Positions 8,337 to 15,593 are shown, numbered from the stretch's first letter. The stretch: DNA of 64,000 bases from Oceanobacillus profundus (GCF_003515705.1 NZ_QWEH01000002.1:310001-374000); one strand, 5' to 3'. The notes: a model not told the origin generated them from the letters alone. Program-made: numbers and translations.

Positions 8337-9590
8337 ATGAATAAAGGAATATATGAATTTATAAGTGAACAACAGTTAAAAATGTATGCAGAACTTGCTG
8401 TTCGAACAGGTGTAAATCTGCAAAAAAATCAATTATTGATTATTCATAGTGATATACAAAATGCTACGTTTGCACGTCTAATCAAAACGGTAGCATACGA
8501 GGCAGGAGCTTCAAATGTATTTATAGATTGGACAGATGAACAGTCAACCAAAGAATTTTACTTAAATGCAGCAGATAGTATCATCGATCACTTTCCTGAT
8601 TGGCAGGCTGCCCGTTTTAAGGAGTGGGACGATGCAGGTGCTGCTTACATCCATATTATTTCTGAAAACTTAGATGTCTATAAGGAGGTTTCTACAGAAA
8701 GGATAAGTCGTTTCCAAAAAGCTTCTCGTACGAAATTGAGGGATTATTATGCGAAAATTAGATCCCACGAGGTACGCTGGTGTCTTCTAGCTGTCCCGTA
8801 TGTTGTATGGGCAACTAAAGTATTTCCTAACCTAAGTAAAGAAGAAGCTTTACAATCATTATGGAAATTAATTTTAAAAGGATCACGGGCAGATGGGGAA
8901 AATCCTATAAAAGATTGGGAGAGTCACAATAGAGCCTTCGAGTCTCGAAAAAAAATCCTAAACGAGAGCCAATTTGAAGCCTTGCATTTTACAAATAGCG
9001 GTGGAACTGATTTATTAGTTGGTCTACCTAAAAATCATCACTATATCGGTGGGGGTGTCATAGATGAAAATGGAATACCTTTCTTTCCGAACATTCCTAC
9101 GGAAGAAATATTTACTGCTCCCCATAAAAATAAGGTAAATGGCAAATTGGTAGGTACTAAACCTCTTATCTATGGTGGAAGTGTCATCGATGAATTTTAT
9201 CTAATTTTTAAAGATGGACGGATTACCGACTATTATGCCGCAAAGGGACAGGAAGTGTTACAAAATATCATTGAAACAGACGAAGGTTCACATTATCTAG
9301 GTGAAATTGCCTTAGTCTCTAATAAATCTCCTCTTGCTCAGGCAGATACTCTTTTTTACAATACCTTATTTGATGAAAATACGACCTGTCATATTGGAAT
9401 CGGAAATGCATCTCCCTCCAATATTCAAAATGGCATTGACCAATCTGAGGAAGAGTTGAAGGAAGCGGGTCTGAATAATTCACTTTTGTTAGTTAATGTA
9501 ACTTTTGGTACCGAAGATATGAAAGTAGTAGGCATTAAAGAAGGTGGAACTGAAGTCCTGCTAATGAAGGATGGGGATTTCCAATTCTAA
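8337..9590 (+). CDS. M29 family aminopeptidase (AmpS-like)
   Basis: Metal-dependent aminopeptidase of the thermophilic M29 family (AmpS/PepS/AmpT), 417 residues, removing N-terminal residues from peptides in the cytoplasm. Family features include the N-terminal LAVRTGVNLQKNQLLIIHS, the metal-ligand segments EEIFTAPHKNKVNG, GEIALVSNKSPL and ENTTCHIGIGNA, and the C-terminal DMKVVGIKEGG. GGGGAG lies before the ATG. It sits between repeat copies 4 and 5 of the island, so it is probably an acquired extra copy rather than the housekeeping ampS. Identity is strong at family level; substrate preference cannot be read. Confidence 0.85.
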   Translation: MNKGIYEFISEQQLKMYAELAVRTGVNLQKNQLLIIHSDIQNATFARLIKTVAYEAGASNVFIDWTDEQSTKEFYLNAADSIIDHFPDWQAARFKEWDDAGAAYIHIISENLDVYKEVSTERISRFQKASRTKLRDYYAKIRSHEVRWCLLAVPYVVWATKVFPNLSKEEALQSLWKLILKGSRADGENPIKDWESHNRAFESRKKILNESQFEALHFTNSGGTDLLVGLPKNHHYIGGGVIDENGIPFFPNIPTEEIFTAPHKNKVNGKLVGTKPLIYGGSVIDEFYLIFKDGRITDYYAAKGQEVLQNIIETDEGSHYLGEIALVSNKSPLAQADTLFYNTLFDENTTCHIGIGNASPSNIQNGIDQSEEELKEAGLNNSLLLVNVTFGTEDMKVVGIKEGGTEVLLMKDGDFQF

Positions 9591-9707
9591 ATTGTCTACA
9601 ACTTAAAAACAGAGAAAACTGGTTTCTGGTGGATTAGATTTAGTGCTAGTTATAGTGAAAACAAACTGGGCAGCATTCCTGTAACAAATGAAGATTATGG
9701 GTTATGT

Positions 9708-9750
9708 TTGTGAAAGAATGTACTTAAACAAACGGGTGCATTACTCAAAA
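9708..9750 (+). repeat. Island hairpin repeat, copy 5
   Basis: TTTGTGAAAGAATG then TACTTAAACAAACGGGTGCA and TTACTCAAAA. This core agrees closely with copies 3 and 7. It lies about 100 bp before the next membrane-protein gene. Confidence 0.7.
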
Positions 9751-9851
9751 GTGACTATCTTGTTAAAGGGATGGCAGTCGAAGATTAGTGGGACGGAAAT
9801 GAGAATAATAAAATGTGATTGTGGACTATAAATGATCGGGGTGGAAATTTA

Positions 9852-10157
9852 ATGAAAAACAAGGATACTATTTATGATATTGTCGTGCATACTGTCAATT
9901 TAATTCTATTGGGAGCTATCGGTTTTCTTGCGTTTTTCTCTGTGGTAAATATTAGCCCACACCGAGACCCGGTCTCTGACATGTTTGGATTCGGTACAAT
10001 TATTTTCCTGACTGTAATGTGGGCAATCAATTACTGGTTCCAATTCAAGAAAAGAAAATGGATTCTACCAATAGCCGGAACCGTCCTTTTCGTCGCCATC
10101 GCTTTGTTTATCCTGGATGTGGGCATACCATTCTTATACGACACTTTTATTAGATAA
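9852..10157 (+). CDS. Small three-helix membrane protein
   Basis: Hypothetical integral membrane protein, 101 residues from the ATG at 9852 (GGGGTGG 8-14 bp upstream). Hydrophobic spans are visible at about 17-36 (LILLGAIGFLAFFSVVNI), 48-66 (GTIIFLTVMWAINYWFQF) and 74-96 (LPIAGTVLFVAIALFILDVG), with KKRKW between spans 2 and 3. A GTG at 9819 would extend the protein by 11 residues but has no ribosome site. It is a single-gene unit in the island; no family recognised. Confidence 0.6.
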   Translation: MKNKDTIYDIVVHTVNLILLGAIGFLAFFSVVNISPHRDPVSDMFGFGTIIFLTVMWAINYWFQFKKRKWILPIAGTVLFVAIALFILDVGIPFLYDTFIR

Positions 10158-10195
10158 GCCCGCAACCATATAGAATAATAGAAGTAATAAATATT

Positions 10196-10250
10196 GTTTT
10201 TATCATTCTACTTTACTAACCGGTGCATTACTGATAGAAGGATAATGCTC
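10196..10250 (+). repeat. Island hairpin repeat, copy 6
   Basis: ACTTTACTAACCGGTGCATTA with the hairpin GCATTA (10225-10230) / TAATGC (10243-10248) across CTGATAGAAGGA. Confidence 0.65.
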
Positions 10251-10295
10251 CTCCTTATTCAAGTAACGCAACAGAATAAAAATAGCTTTGAGAGG

Positions 10296-10478
10296 ATGAT
10301 TAAAATTATAATACCAATTATAATTTTAATTGCACTTTGCTTAATACTCTGGTTTTTTAAAATAAACACATCCTATGTAATACCTAATTTAATAGAATGG
10401 GCTACAAAGTTCATTCTTTCTTGGATAACGTTGTATTGGATAATTAGGTTGGTTAAAAGTATAGAAAAAATAAAATAA
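10296..10478 (+). CDS. Small membrane protein
   Basis: Hypothetical protein of 60 residues with two hydrophobic spans (about 4-21 IIIPIIILIALCLILWFF and 33-52) and a basic C-terminus (RLVKSIEKIK). The start is uncertain. The ATG at 10296 has GAGAGG directly in front, too close for a normal ribosome site; an in-frame ATG at 10245 lies inside the hairpin of repeat copy 6. No family recognised. It is a single gene between repeats. Confidence 0.45.
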   Translation: MIKIIIPIIILIALCLILWFFKINTSYVIPNLIEWATKFILSWITLYWIIRLVKSIEKIK

Positions 10479-10502
10479 CAACTTATTCAAGTAACTGGCA
10501 CA

Positions 10503-10517
10503 TAGAAGATATTTTAC
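10503..10517 (+). repeat. Tail segment of island repeat (15 bp, identical to 6871-6885)
   Basis: TAGAAGATATTTTAC, preceded by TTATTCAAGTAACTGGCAC, which resembles a degenerate repeat core. It marks a boundary between the small membrane protein and the NUDIX unit. Confidence 0.5.
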
Positions 10518-10587
10518 TGGTGGGGCAGGGTAGCCGAAAAACATTCCGTAATAATTTAACCCTGAAAAACATAGGAGAGAGTAAGAA

Positions 10588-11006
10588 ATGATAAGAGTCG
10601 ATGTAACTTATGCATTTATTTATCAATGAGGATAAGAAAAAAATCCTTATGGTTTAATAACAAGGGTGGAGGTTGGTCTCTCCCTGGTGGTGCAATGGAA
10701 AAAGGAGAAAATCTAGAACAAGCAGTTATTCGAGAGGTCAAGGAAGAAACAAGTTTAACAATTGAAGCTGGAGAAATTATAGCTGTCAATGAAGCTATAT
10801 TTAAAGACAAGGGACATCACGCTATATTTATAACATTTAATGCAAAAGTAATCGAAGGAGAAATTTCTATTATAGACAAAGACGAAATTTCAGAAATAGA
10901 ATGGGTATGGGTATCCATACAAAGGGCTAATGAATTAATGCCTTATCATCTTAATGGAGTTGACAGGATATTTAAAGCCTCATCTCCTTATACATTTCAA
11001 GGATAA
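10588..11006 (+). pseudogene. NUDIX hydrolase, two single-base frameshifts near the N-terminus
   Basis: Remnant of a NUDIX pyrophosphohydrolase. The proper start is the ATG at 10588, just after AGGAGAGAG, giving MIRVDVTYAFIY. One extra base near 10624 moves the frame (the original then stops at TGA) and a second extra base near 10655 restores reading to FNNKGGGWSLPGGAMEKGE. The NUDIX box is intact downstream (GGAMEKGENLEQAVIREVKE, then ETSL). From the internal ATG at 10626 a 126-residue protein is possible, but it would have a scrambled first strand and no ribosome site. Two insertions within about 30 bp suggest decay; sequencing error is the alternative. It is an island cargo unit. Confidence 0.7.
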
Positions 11007-11021
11007 TAAACCCCGGCCCAT

Positions 11022-11053
11022 CTTCAACGTTAATTCAAGAAGGATTAACGTTA
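11022..11053 (+). repeat. Island hairpin repeat, partial copy
   Basis: Perfect 9-bp hairpin AACGTTAAT (11026-11034) / ATTAACGTT (11044-11052) with loop TCAAGAAGG, the same loop as in copy 2. TTTTACGTAGAAG follows, like the tail of copy 2. Confidence 0.65.
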
Positions 11054-11254
11054 TTTTACGTAGAAGTAAGACATTTTTATGAAAAGAGTGGTTTCCAATC
11101 TTGCGACAAGGGATCTTTAGTAGCATTCGCTATGTTGAGTTAGATGCATTAGTTTAAAAGGCATTTTGTTATGAAAAAACATAAAATAGGGAGTTGCACT
11201 TTAGACTAGGTGCAACATTTTATATAAAACAATGCGTATTCAATTAAGCAACAA
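11054..11254. other. Gene-free stretch between island repeats
   Basis: No coding region seen. Contains GTTGCAC/GTGCAAC (about 11193-11216) followed by ATTTTAT, a possible terminator. Confidence 0.45.
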
Positions 11255-11328
11255 TTTCTGAATTATAAAAATATGCACTTAAAGTAACGGGTGCCTATGT
11301 TGAACAATGGGGTTGCTGCGGCAATCCT
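11255..11328 (+). repeat. Island hairpin repeat, copy 7
   Basis: ATGCACTTAAAGTAACGGGTGCC then TATGTTGAACAATGG and a short hairpin TTGCTGCGGCAA. The core matches copies 3 and 5. It lies about 110 bp before the L7/L12-like gene. Confidence 0.7.
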
Positions 11329-11435
11329 TTTTCTTAATCGACTAACTTGGAAAGATTGTTTAATAGTGAAACTATTTGTTTTTTAATCCGTACATAAGTT
11401 TAGGGAACAAATAATATATGGAGGTTTAAAAATAT

Positions 11436-11708
11436 ATGGAATACATTCTTATAATCATAGCTTTTCTTATAATAATAAATGTAACGGCTAAGGTGAATAA
11501 ATTAGAAGGTCGCATAAAAAGAATGCAATATACCTTAGACCAAGTAACCAAACAATCGGGTCTGCCTGAAAATCCAATCAATGATGAACTACGTAAACTA
11601 ATAAAAGAGGGCGAAGATGTAAAAGCAATTAAAAAAGCAAGAGAAACTTTGGGTCTTTCACTGATAGAGGGTAAAGAATATATTGATAAGTTGAAATTCA
11701 ATGATTGA
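11436..11708 (+). CDS. Membrane-anchored protein with ribosomal L7/L12 C-terminal-like domain
   Basis: Protein of 90 residues. The N-terminus is a hydrophobic anchor (1-17, MEYILIIIAFLIIINVT), followed by a short coiled region (KLEGRIKRMQYTLDQV). The C-terminal 45 residues resemble the L7/L12 C-terminal fold (LIKEGEDVKAIKKARETLGL, then SLIEGKEYIDKL). Such small L7/L12-like proteins are common in Bacillaceae accessory DNA, with unknown function; they are not ribosomal stalk proteins. TGGAGG precedes the ATG by about 11 bp. It is the last unit in the repeat-rich part of the island. Confidence 0.7.
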   Translation: MEYILIIIAFLIIINVTAKVNKLEGRIKRMQYTLDQVTKQSGLPENPINDELRKLIKEGEDVKAIKKARETLGLSLIEGKEYIDKLKFND

Positions 11709-11775
11709 TAATTCTTGATTTACCCACAAAAACACAAAACGAAAGATCGGATATGTTTTTAATTTAACTAAACAG

Positions 11776-11820
11776 TTGAGTATAAATTGAGAAGTTTGTT
11801 ATATTTAACCATATGGTTAA
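11776..11820 (+). promoter_or_regulatory. Promoter and palindromic operator overlapping the ArsR start codon
   Basis: -35 TTGAGT (11776-11781), 17-bp spacer, -10 TTATAT (11799-11804). TTAACCATATGGTTAA (11805-11820) is a perfect 16-bp palindrome that contains the ATG at 11813. No ribosome site precedes the ATG, so the transcript is probably leaderless or nearly so. A repressor bound at the palindrome would cover the transcription start. Confidence 0.55.
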
Positions 11821-12154
11821 TCAATATGAAGATAACTTAAATGAAATTTTTCATGCTTTATCCGATCCAACAAGGAGAGAAATCGTTTATATGATGGCTC
11901 AAAAGGAGAGGACAGTTTCAGAGTTAGCAGAGCCTTTTGACATGTCTTTAGCAGCTATTTCTAAACATATAAAGGTTCTTGAACGAGCAAATTTAGTGGA
12001 GAGGAATGTAAGAGGAAGAACGCATATATGTAGATTAAACGCAGCGTCATTGTCTCAAGTTTCTGAATGGCTTCGTTTTTATGAGAGGTTTTGGAGTAAT
12101 CGTTTTGACCCTCTTGAGAAAGAGTTAATAAAGGCACAAAAGAAAGAACATTAA
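11813..12154 (+). CDS. ArsR-family winged-helix regulator
   Basis: Regulator of 113 residues with an ArsR/SmtB-type winged helix (about 10-85: LSDPTRREIVYMMAQKERTV, SELAEPFDMSLAAISKHIKV, LERANLVERNVRGRTHICRL). The Cys metal-binding motifs of metal sensors are absent. It belongs to the subgroup paired with SRPBCC proteins, which lies directly downstream (22-bp gap). The ATG at 11813 sits inside a perfect palindrome without a ribosome site, suggesting autorepression of a leaderless transcript. It is island cargo; the signal is unknown. Confidence 0.8.
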   Translation: MVNQYEDNLNEIFHALSDPTRREIVYMMAQKERTVSELAEPFDMSLAAISKHIKVLERANLVERNVRGRTHICRLNAASLSQVSEWLRFYERFWSNRFDPLEKELIKAQKKEH

Positions 12155-12176
12155 ATTACATAAAGGAGTTTTTAAT

Positions 12177-12689
12177 ATGAACAACTATTCAACAACCACT
12201 TTAACAATGGTCAGAAATTTTGATGTAAAATCGGAAAGAGTTTTTGATGCATGGTTAAACCCAGAAATGATGAGAAAATGGTTTTTTACATTGGAAGGGA
12301 CGAATAAGGTTGCACAAAATAATCCTGTAGTAGGCGGTACTTGGGAAATTGTTGACCATCGACAAGGAAAAGATTACCGTGCGATTGGGGAGTACCTCGA
12401 AATTGATCCTCCGAAAAAAATCGTGTTCACTTTTAAGATGCCTGAATTGACACCAGAAGGATTCAGCGAATTAGCAGATACGATTACAGTTGAGCTAAAA
12501 GAACTCCAGCAAGGCTGTGAGATGACTTTCACACAATTGATCCATGTTATTCATGAAGAAAATTGGACAGAGTCCGATATCGAAAAAGCTCATGATGAAT
12601 GGCGTGATAGCACTGAACAAGGCTGGTATTATATGTTTATGGGTCTTAAAGAATTATTGGAGACAGGAAAAATTAGCTATAAAGGTTAA
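12177..12689 (+). CDS. SRPBCC/AHSA1-domain protein
   Basis: Protein of 170 residues with the START-like SRPBCC fold of the AHSA1 (Aha1 C-terminal) family, which forms a hydrophobic ligand cavity. Typical segments: VRNFDVKSERVFDAWLNPEM, MRKWFF, GGTWEIVDHRQGKDYRAIGE, YLEIDPPKKIVFTF and the C-terminal GWYYMFMGLKELLE helix. AAAGGAG precedes the ATG. It is co-transcribed with the ArsR gene 22 bp upstream, a pairing seen widely in Firmicutes. Substrate and role are unknown. Confidence 0.8.
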   Translation: MNNYSTTTLTMVRNFDVKSERVFDAWLNPEMMRKWFFTLEGTNKVAQNNPVVGGTWEIVDHRQGKDYRAIGEYLEIDPPKKIVFTFKMPELTPEGFSELADTITVELKELQQGCEMTFTQLIHVIHEENWTESDIEKAHDEWRDSTEQGWYYMFMGLKELLETGKISYKG

Positions 12690-12858
12690 AAATCATTTTG
12701 GAGTTTCGAGATATATAAATCTACCTAAATAATAGGAAGACATTAAGGATACTCTATTAATGCCAATAATAATAACAAAAATTAATCAATAACGTGTGCT
12801 ATTCTAAAATATAGGGGTGAAAAAAGGACTTCACGCATTAAACTTCTTGGAGGAATTT

Positions 12859-13668
12859 ATGGTTAATAAAAGATACTTTTCAATTGGAGAAGTTTCTAAA
12901 TTAAAGGATGTTACAATAAAAGCCTTGCGTTATTACCACGATATTGGCTTGCTTACGCCTGCCTACATAAACCCCGAAAATGGTTATCGGTATTATACAA
13001 TTAACCAATTTTTTTACCTTGATATTATAAAAATATGTAGACAGGGTAATGTAAGTATTAGTGAAATTAAAGATTTATTTACTAATTCCGATACCAATTA
13101 TCTTAAGTTTTACTTGGAACAGAAAAATGAAGAAATTCAGATGGAAATAAAAAAACTAATACAGTTTAGTAAACAAATAGAAATATTAAAGAAAGCTATT
13201 CATACATCTGAGGATGATCTTATGAATAAAGGCTTTAATATGCAGACCTTCGAAGAAAGATACCTTTTTAGTTCACCTACACAGGGTGGAGTACTTGATG
13301 AAATGCAGTCATTCGATAAATTAGATGAAGAATTAGAAAGATTTATAATGAATACATTCCAGTACGGACTAATTTATTCACGTCATAATGATATTTGGGC
13401 TATTAGTGATGCATTTCGTATAATAACAGCAGATGATTCTATTATGCTTAAAGATAATCCAAGTGTATCTAAGTTACCAAAGGGAGATTACTTAACTGTA
13501 AATTGTACAAGAGAAACTGAAATCGAAACATTTCAATTAATAAAAGAATATTTGGTGAAAAAGAGTTTGTCGTGTGATAAGATTTATTTATTTTATTTAG
13601 TTACAGATGTCTTTAATCAAAATAATCACTTTTCGCAATTTCAAATTAGTTTAAAGCCCACCCCCTAG
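12859..13668 (+). CDS. MerR-family regulator, BmrR-like
   Basis: Activator-type regulator of 269 residues. Residues 1-75 are a MerR DNA-binding head (YFSIGEVSKLKDVTIKALRY, YHDIGLLTPAYINPENGYRY), followed by a dimerising coiled coil (about 80-120). The C-terminal 140 residues probably form a GyrI/BmrR-like drug or small-molecule binding domain, though it is divergent. The ATG at 12859 follows TTGGAGGAATTT; a GTG at 12817 has no good site. It stands alone and converges with the following GNAT gene over a shared terminator. No adjacent transporter shows its target. Confidence 0.75.
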   Translation: MVNKRYFSIGEVSKLKDVTIKALRYYHDIGLLTPAYINPENGYRYYTINQFFYLDIIKICRQGNVSISEIKDLFTNSDTNYLKFYLEQKNEEIQMEIKKLIQFSKQIEILKKAIHTSEDDLMNKGFNMQTFEERYLFSSPTQGGVLDEMQSFDKLDEELERFIMNTFQYGLIYSRHNDIWAISDAFRIITADDSIMLKDNPSVSKLPKGDYLTVNCTRETEIETFQLIKEYLVKKSLSCDKIYLFYLVTDVFNQNNHFSQFQISLKPTP

Positions 13669-13685
13669 CTAAGGTGGGCTTTAAA
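13650..13685. terminator. Bidirectional terminator between convergent genes
   Basis: TTTAAAGCCCACC (13650-13662) and GGTGGGCTTTAAA (13673-13685) form a perfect 13-bp stem. The MerR stop codon lies in the loop. It serves both the MerR gene and the minus-strand GNAT gene. Confidence 0.9.
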
Positions 13686-13686
13686 C

Positions 13687-14325
13687 TTAAAATTTGTATT
13701 CATAAATAAAGTTTGTATTCTCGAATCTTCCTTCAGGTAAATTAAATACAGTTAATTCTTCCTCTAGGCGTTTAAAACCATTACAGTCGTAGAACCCATA
13801 GTTACTTATTGTATCTGTATATACATAGATTTTATTAACTTTTGTGTTTCTAAAGTAAGAAAATAGCTCATTCAATAATTTTTTTCCTACCTTTTTACCT
13901 CTCGACTTTTCAGAAACGGCAAAGAATTCTAAACAGCCTTGAAACTCATTTTCTTTTCCTCTAATTAACTTGCTATATGCATCATTAGTCTTTGAAGTAA
14001 ATTCGACAAATAAGTTTCTTTCGATGTCGTTTAGATTTAAGATTTCTAACAGTTCCTTTGTATAATCCTCTTGTAATAATCTATAAGATCTTATCTCATC
14101 AACTCTTGATCCAAAAATTACACCAATGACCTCGCCGTCTAGTGTAGCTACTCTCCCGAAGGTACTTTTGTTTAATATCGGATTTATAAACATTAGCGTA
14201 ATTGCTGCATCTAGTATATCTTCGTTTTCTACCTCTTCTATAAACCCTTTAGCAAAGGCCTCAGCAGTAATTACTTTAATAGGTTCTATGTCCTCTTTTT
14301 TAATGTCTCTAATTTCTAAGTTCAT
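13687..14325 (-). CDS. GNAT family N-acetyltransferase
   Basis: Acetyltransferase of 212 residues with the GNAT fold. The acetyl-CoA binding loop is FAVSEKSRGKKVGKKLLNEL near 137-156, followed by a helix and strand (KINKIYVYTD-type, IYVYTDTISNYGFYDCNGFK) and a C-terminal strand (NFIYEYKF). The acceptor substrate is unknown. AAAGGAGGAATTCAAA precedes the start on the minus strand. A minus-strand copy of the island hairpin repeat lies upstream (14447-14480), so this gene also looks like one repeat-plus-gene unit, in reverse orientation. Confidence 0.75.
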   Translation of the reverse strand: MNLEIRDIKKEDIEPIKVITAEAFAKGFIEEVENEDILDAAITLMFINPILNKSTFGRVATLDGEVIGVIFGSRVDEIRSYRLLQEDYTKELLEILNLNDIERNLFVEFTSKTNDAYSKLIRGKENEFQGCLEFFAVSEKSRGKKVGKKLLNELFSYFRNTKVNKIYVYTDTISNYGFYDCNGFKRLEEELTVFNLPEGRFENTNFIYEYKF

Positions 14326-14446
14326 TTTGAATTCCTCCTTTAAATGATTAACTTACAAATAGAGTTTAATGTCTACCCTATAGGGGAGAGTCAAGAGTTT
14401 CTTTTTAATTTTCTTAGAGAATATATGCATTTCTATTATTCTACAA

Positions 14447-14480
14447 CAATAATGTCCTGTTAGTTTAAGTGCATATTAAC
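14447..14480 (-). repeat. Island hairpin repeat, minus-strand copy
   Basis: On the minus strand: ATATGCACTTAAACTAACAG, the same core as copies 1 and 7. It precedes the minus-strand GNAT gene, keeping the repeat-then-gene order. The right half of the hairpin is not conserved. Confidence 0.55.
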
Positions 14481-14568
14481 CTTACCATTTAATTGCAATA
14501 TTTCAAATAATAAATCTAAATTAATGTAACTAATTATAATTTACTATTCCTTGGTCAAAATTAAAAGT

Positions 14569-14584
14569 AGACCACTTGCTTACC
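14569..14584. repeat. Inverted copy of 5138-5153 (16 bp)
   Basis: AGACCACTTGCTTACC is the exact reverse complement of 5138-5153. It lies just upstream of the integrase remnant, while its partner lies near the left end of the island. Confidence 0.6.
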
Positions 14585-14608
14585 TTTACTAATAAGGAGG
14601 TAAGCAAA

Positions 14609-15105
14609 ATGATAGGATCTATTCAAAAATATAAGAAAAAACAAGGGATTAGATATCGATATACCGTTGATCTCAATCAAGATGGGGTGCGTAAACAGAA
14701 AAAGAAATCCGGTTTTCTACTATCTAGCCGAGTCATCACTGAACTTAAAGAACACCGAAGAAATCAGGAGGGTCAGAAGAAAGCGGCTGGAGAAATGTAC
14801 CAAGATCAAGATTTAGTTGTTTGTACAGAAAATGGGGCGGTCCAGGATCCGGGAAATTTGCTGCGGGTTACAAATAGAATCATTAAGCAGGTGGTGTACG
14901 TATCATTCGCTTTCACGATTTAAGACATTCGCACGCATCCATCCTGTTATCAGGAGGTGTAGATTTAGTCAAAGTTGCTGCACGTATGGGACATACCAGC
15001 CCCAAAACAACCTTGGAAATATACGCTCACCTTGTTCCTAACAACGATTATGATGTTGCCGATGTGTTTGAAATGGCTCTAAAAAATTCTGTGACTGATT
15101 TGTGA
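14609..15105 (+). pseudogene. int: Tyrosine recombinase (phage-type integrase), internally deleted and frameshifted
   Basis: Remnant of the island's site-specific recombinase. The start is clear (AAGGAGGTAAGCAAA then ATG at 14609). Residues 1-33 keep the N-terminal arm-binding domain (GSIQKYKKKQGIRYRYTVDL, then NQDGVRKQKKKSG). The core-binding domain and the first catalytic Arg region are missing: the text jumps to SSRVITELKEHRRNQ. A single-base frameshift near 14900 then separates the end, read in another frame as RFHDLRHSHA (H-x-x-R), GVDLVKVAARMGHTSPKTTL and EIYAHL with the catalytic Tyr, closing at TGA 15103-15105. Total coding length is about 165 codons against roughly 370-390 in the family. 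It lies about 100 bp from the intact tRNA-Val, on the expected side. Confidence 0.85.
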
Positions 15106-15151
15106 CTGCTAACCAAATTGGGGTGAAAAACAAATCTTTACTATAAAAATA

Positions 15152-15190
15152 AAAAAGCCTGTACTCCTTGATATACAAGGGATACAGACC
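15152..15190 (-). terminator. Terminator of tRNA-Val
   Basis: On the minus strand, CTGTATCCCTTG and CAAGGAGTACAG form an imperfect stem followed by GCTTTTTTATTTTT. It stands just downstream of the tRNA. Confidence 0.75.
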
Positions 15191-15202
15191 TCTGTTTTAT
15201 GA

Positions 15203-15275
15203 TGATTCCGATTGGGCTCGAACCAACGACCTCTACCCTGTCAAGGTAGCGCTCTCCCAGCTGAGCTACGGAATC
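15203..15275 (-). tRNA. tRNA-Val (anticodon GAC)
   Basis: Complete 73-nt cloverleaf on the minus strand. Acceptor GATTCCG pairs with CGGAATC; D arm GCTC/GAGC; anticodon arm CTACC-TTGACAG-GGTAG gives anticodon GAC (Val); T arm is GTTGG-TTCGAGC-CCAAT-like. The discriminator is A and CCA is not encoded. Its 3' half (15204-15244) is the attachment site of the adjacent island and was regenerated by integration. Confidence 0.95.
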
Positions 15276-15297
15276 GTATGTACGATTTGTACTTATT

Positions 15298-15326
15298 ACT
15301 ATACGTGTAAAATGCCGTCCTGTCAA
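15298..15326 (-). promoter_or_regulatory. Promoter of tRNA-Val
   Basis: On the minus strand: -35 TTGACA (15321-15326), 17-bp spacer, -10 TATAGT (15298-15303), about 23 bp before the tRNA 5' end. A textbook sigma-A promoter. Confidence 0.85.
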
Positions 15327-15593
15327 TATTAATTTGCTTTATTAGAGACTTGCTAAAAATACGACCAATCAGCAACCAACCTTCTGATTTAAAACTCTAA
15401 AAAACTCGAATTTTGCATAAACCGGATTATACCTCAGCATTTGCTAGCTTTTAATAGGCATCTTCAATCAAACTACCCACAGCATACCTCATCATGAATA
15501 ATCTGTAAATTCCCGCCTTTATCAATTTTGACGAAATGGAAGCTTATTATTAATCTTATAGAGTACCAATTAAATAGCGCAGGAGGTGAGAGC

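Larger units (their letters stand above)
4961..15244. mobile_element. tRNA-Val genomic island (about 10.3 kb), integrase decayed
   Basis: The segment lies between direct repeats of the tRNA-Val 3' half (4961-5001 and 15204-15244). A tyrosine recombinase remnant (14609-15105) sits next to the intact tRNA, the classic layout of an integrative element. Cargo: M23 peptidase, GNAT, small membrane proteins, M29 aminopeptidase, broken NUDIX, L7/L12-like protein, ArsR/SRPBCC pair, MerR regulator, second GNAT. No conjugation, replication or phage structural genes remain. With the integrase truncated and frameshifted, the island is probably fixed. Boundaries are seen directly; a single integration event is inferred. 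Confidence 0.8.

Noticed and set aside
15141..15326. 61-codon minus-strand ORF over the tRNA region
   Set aside because: It is the translation of tRNA-Val and its terminator, with no ribosome site.
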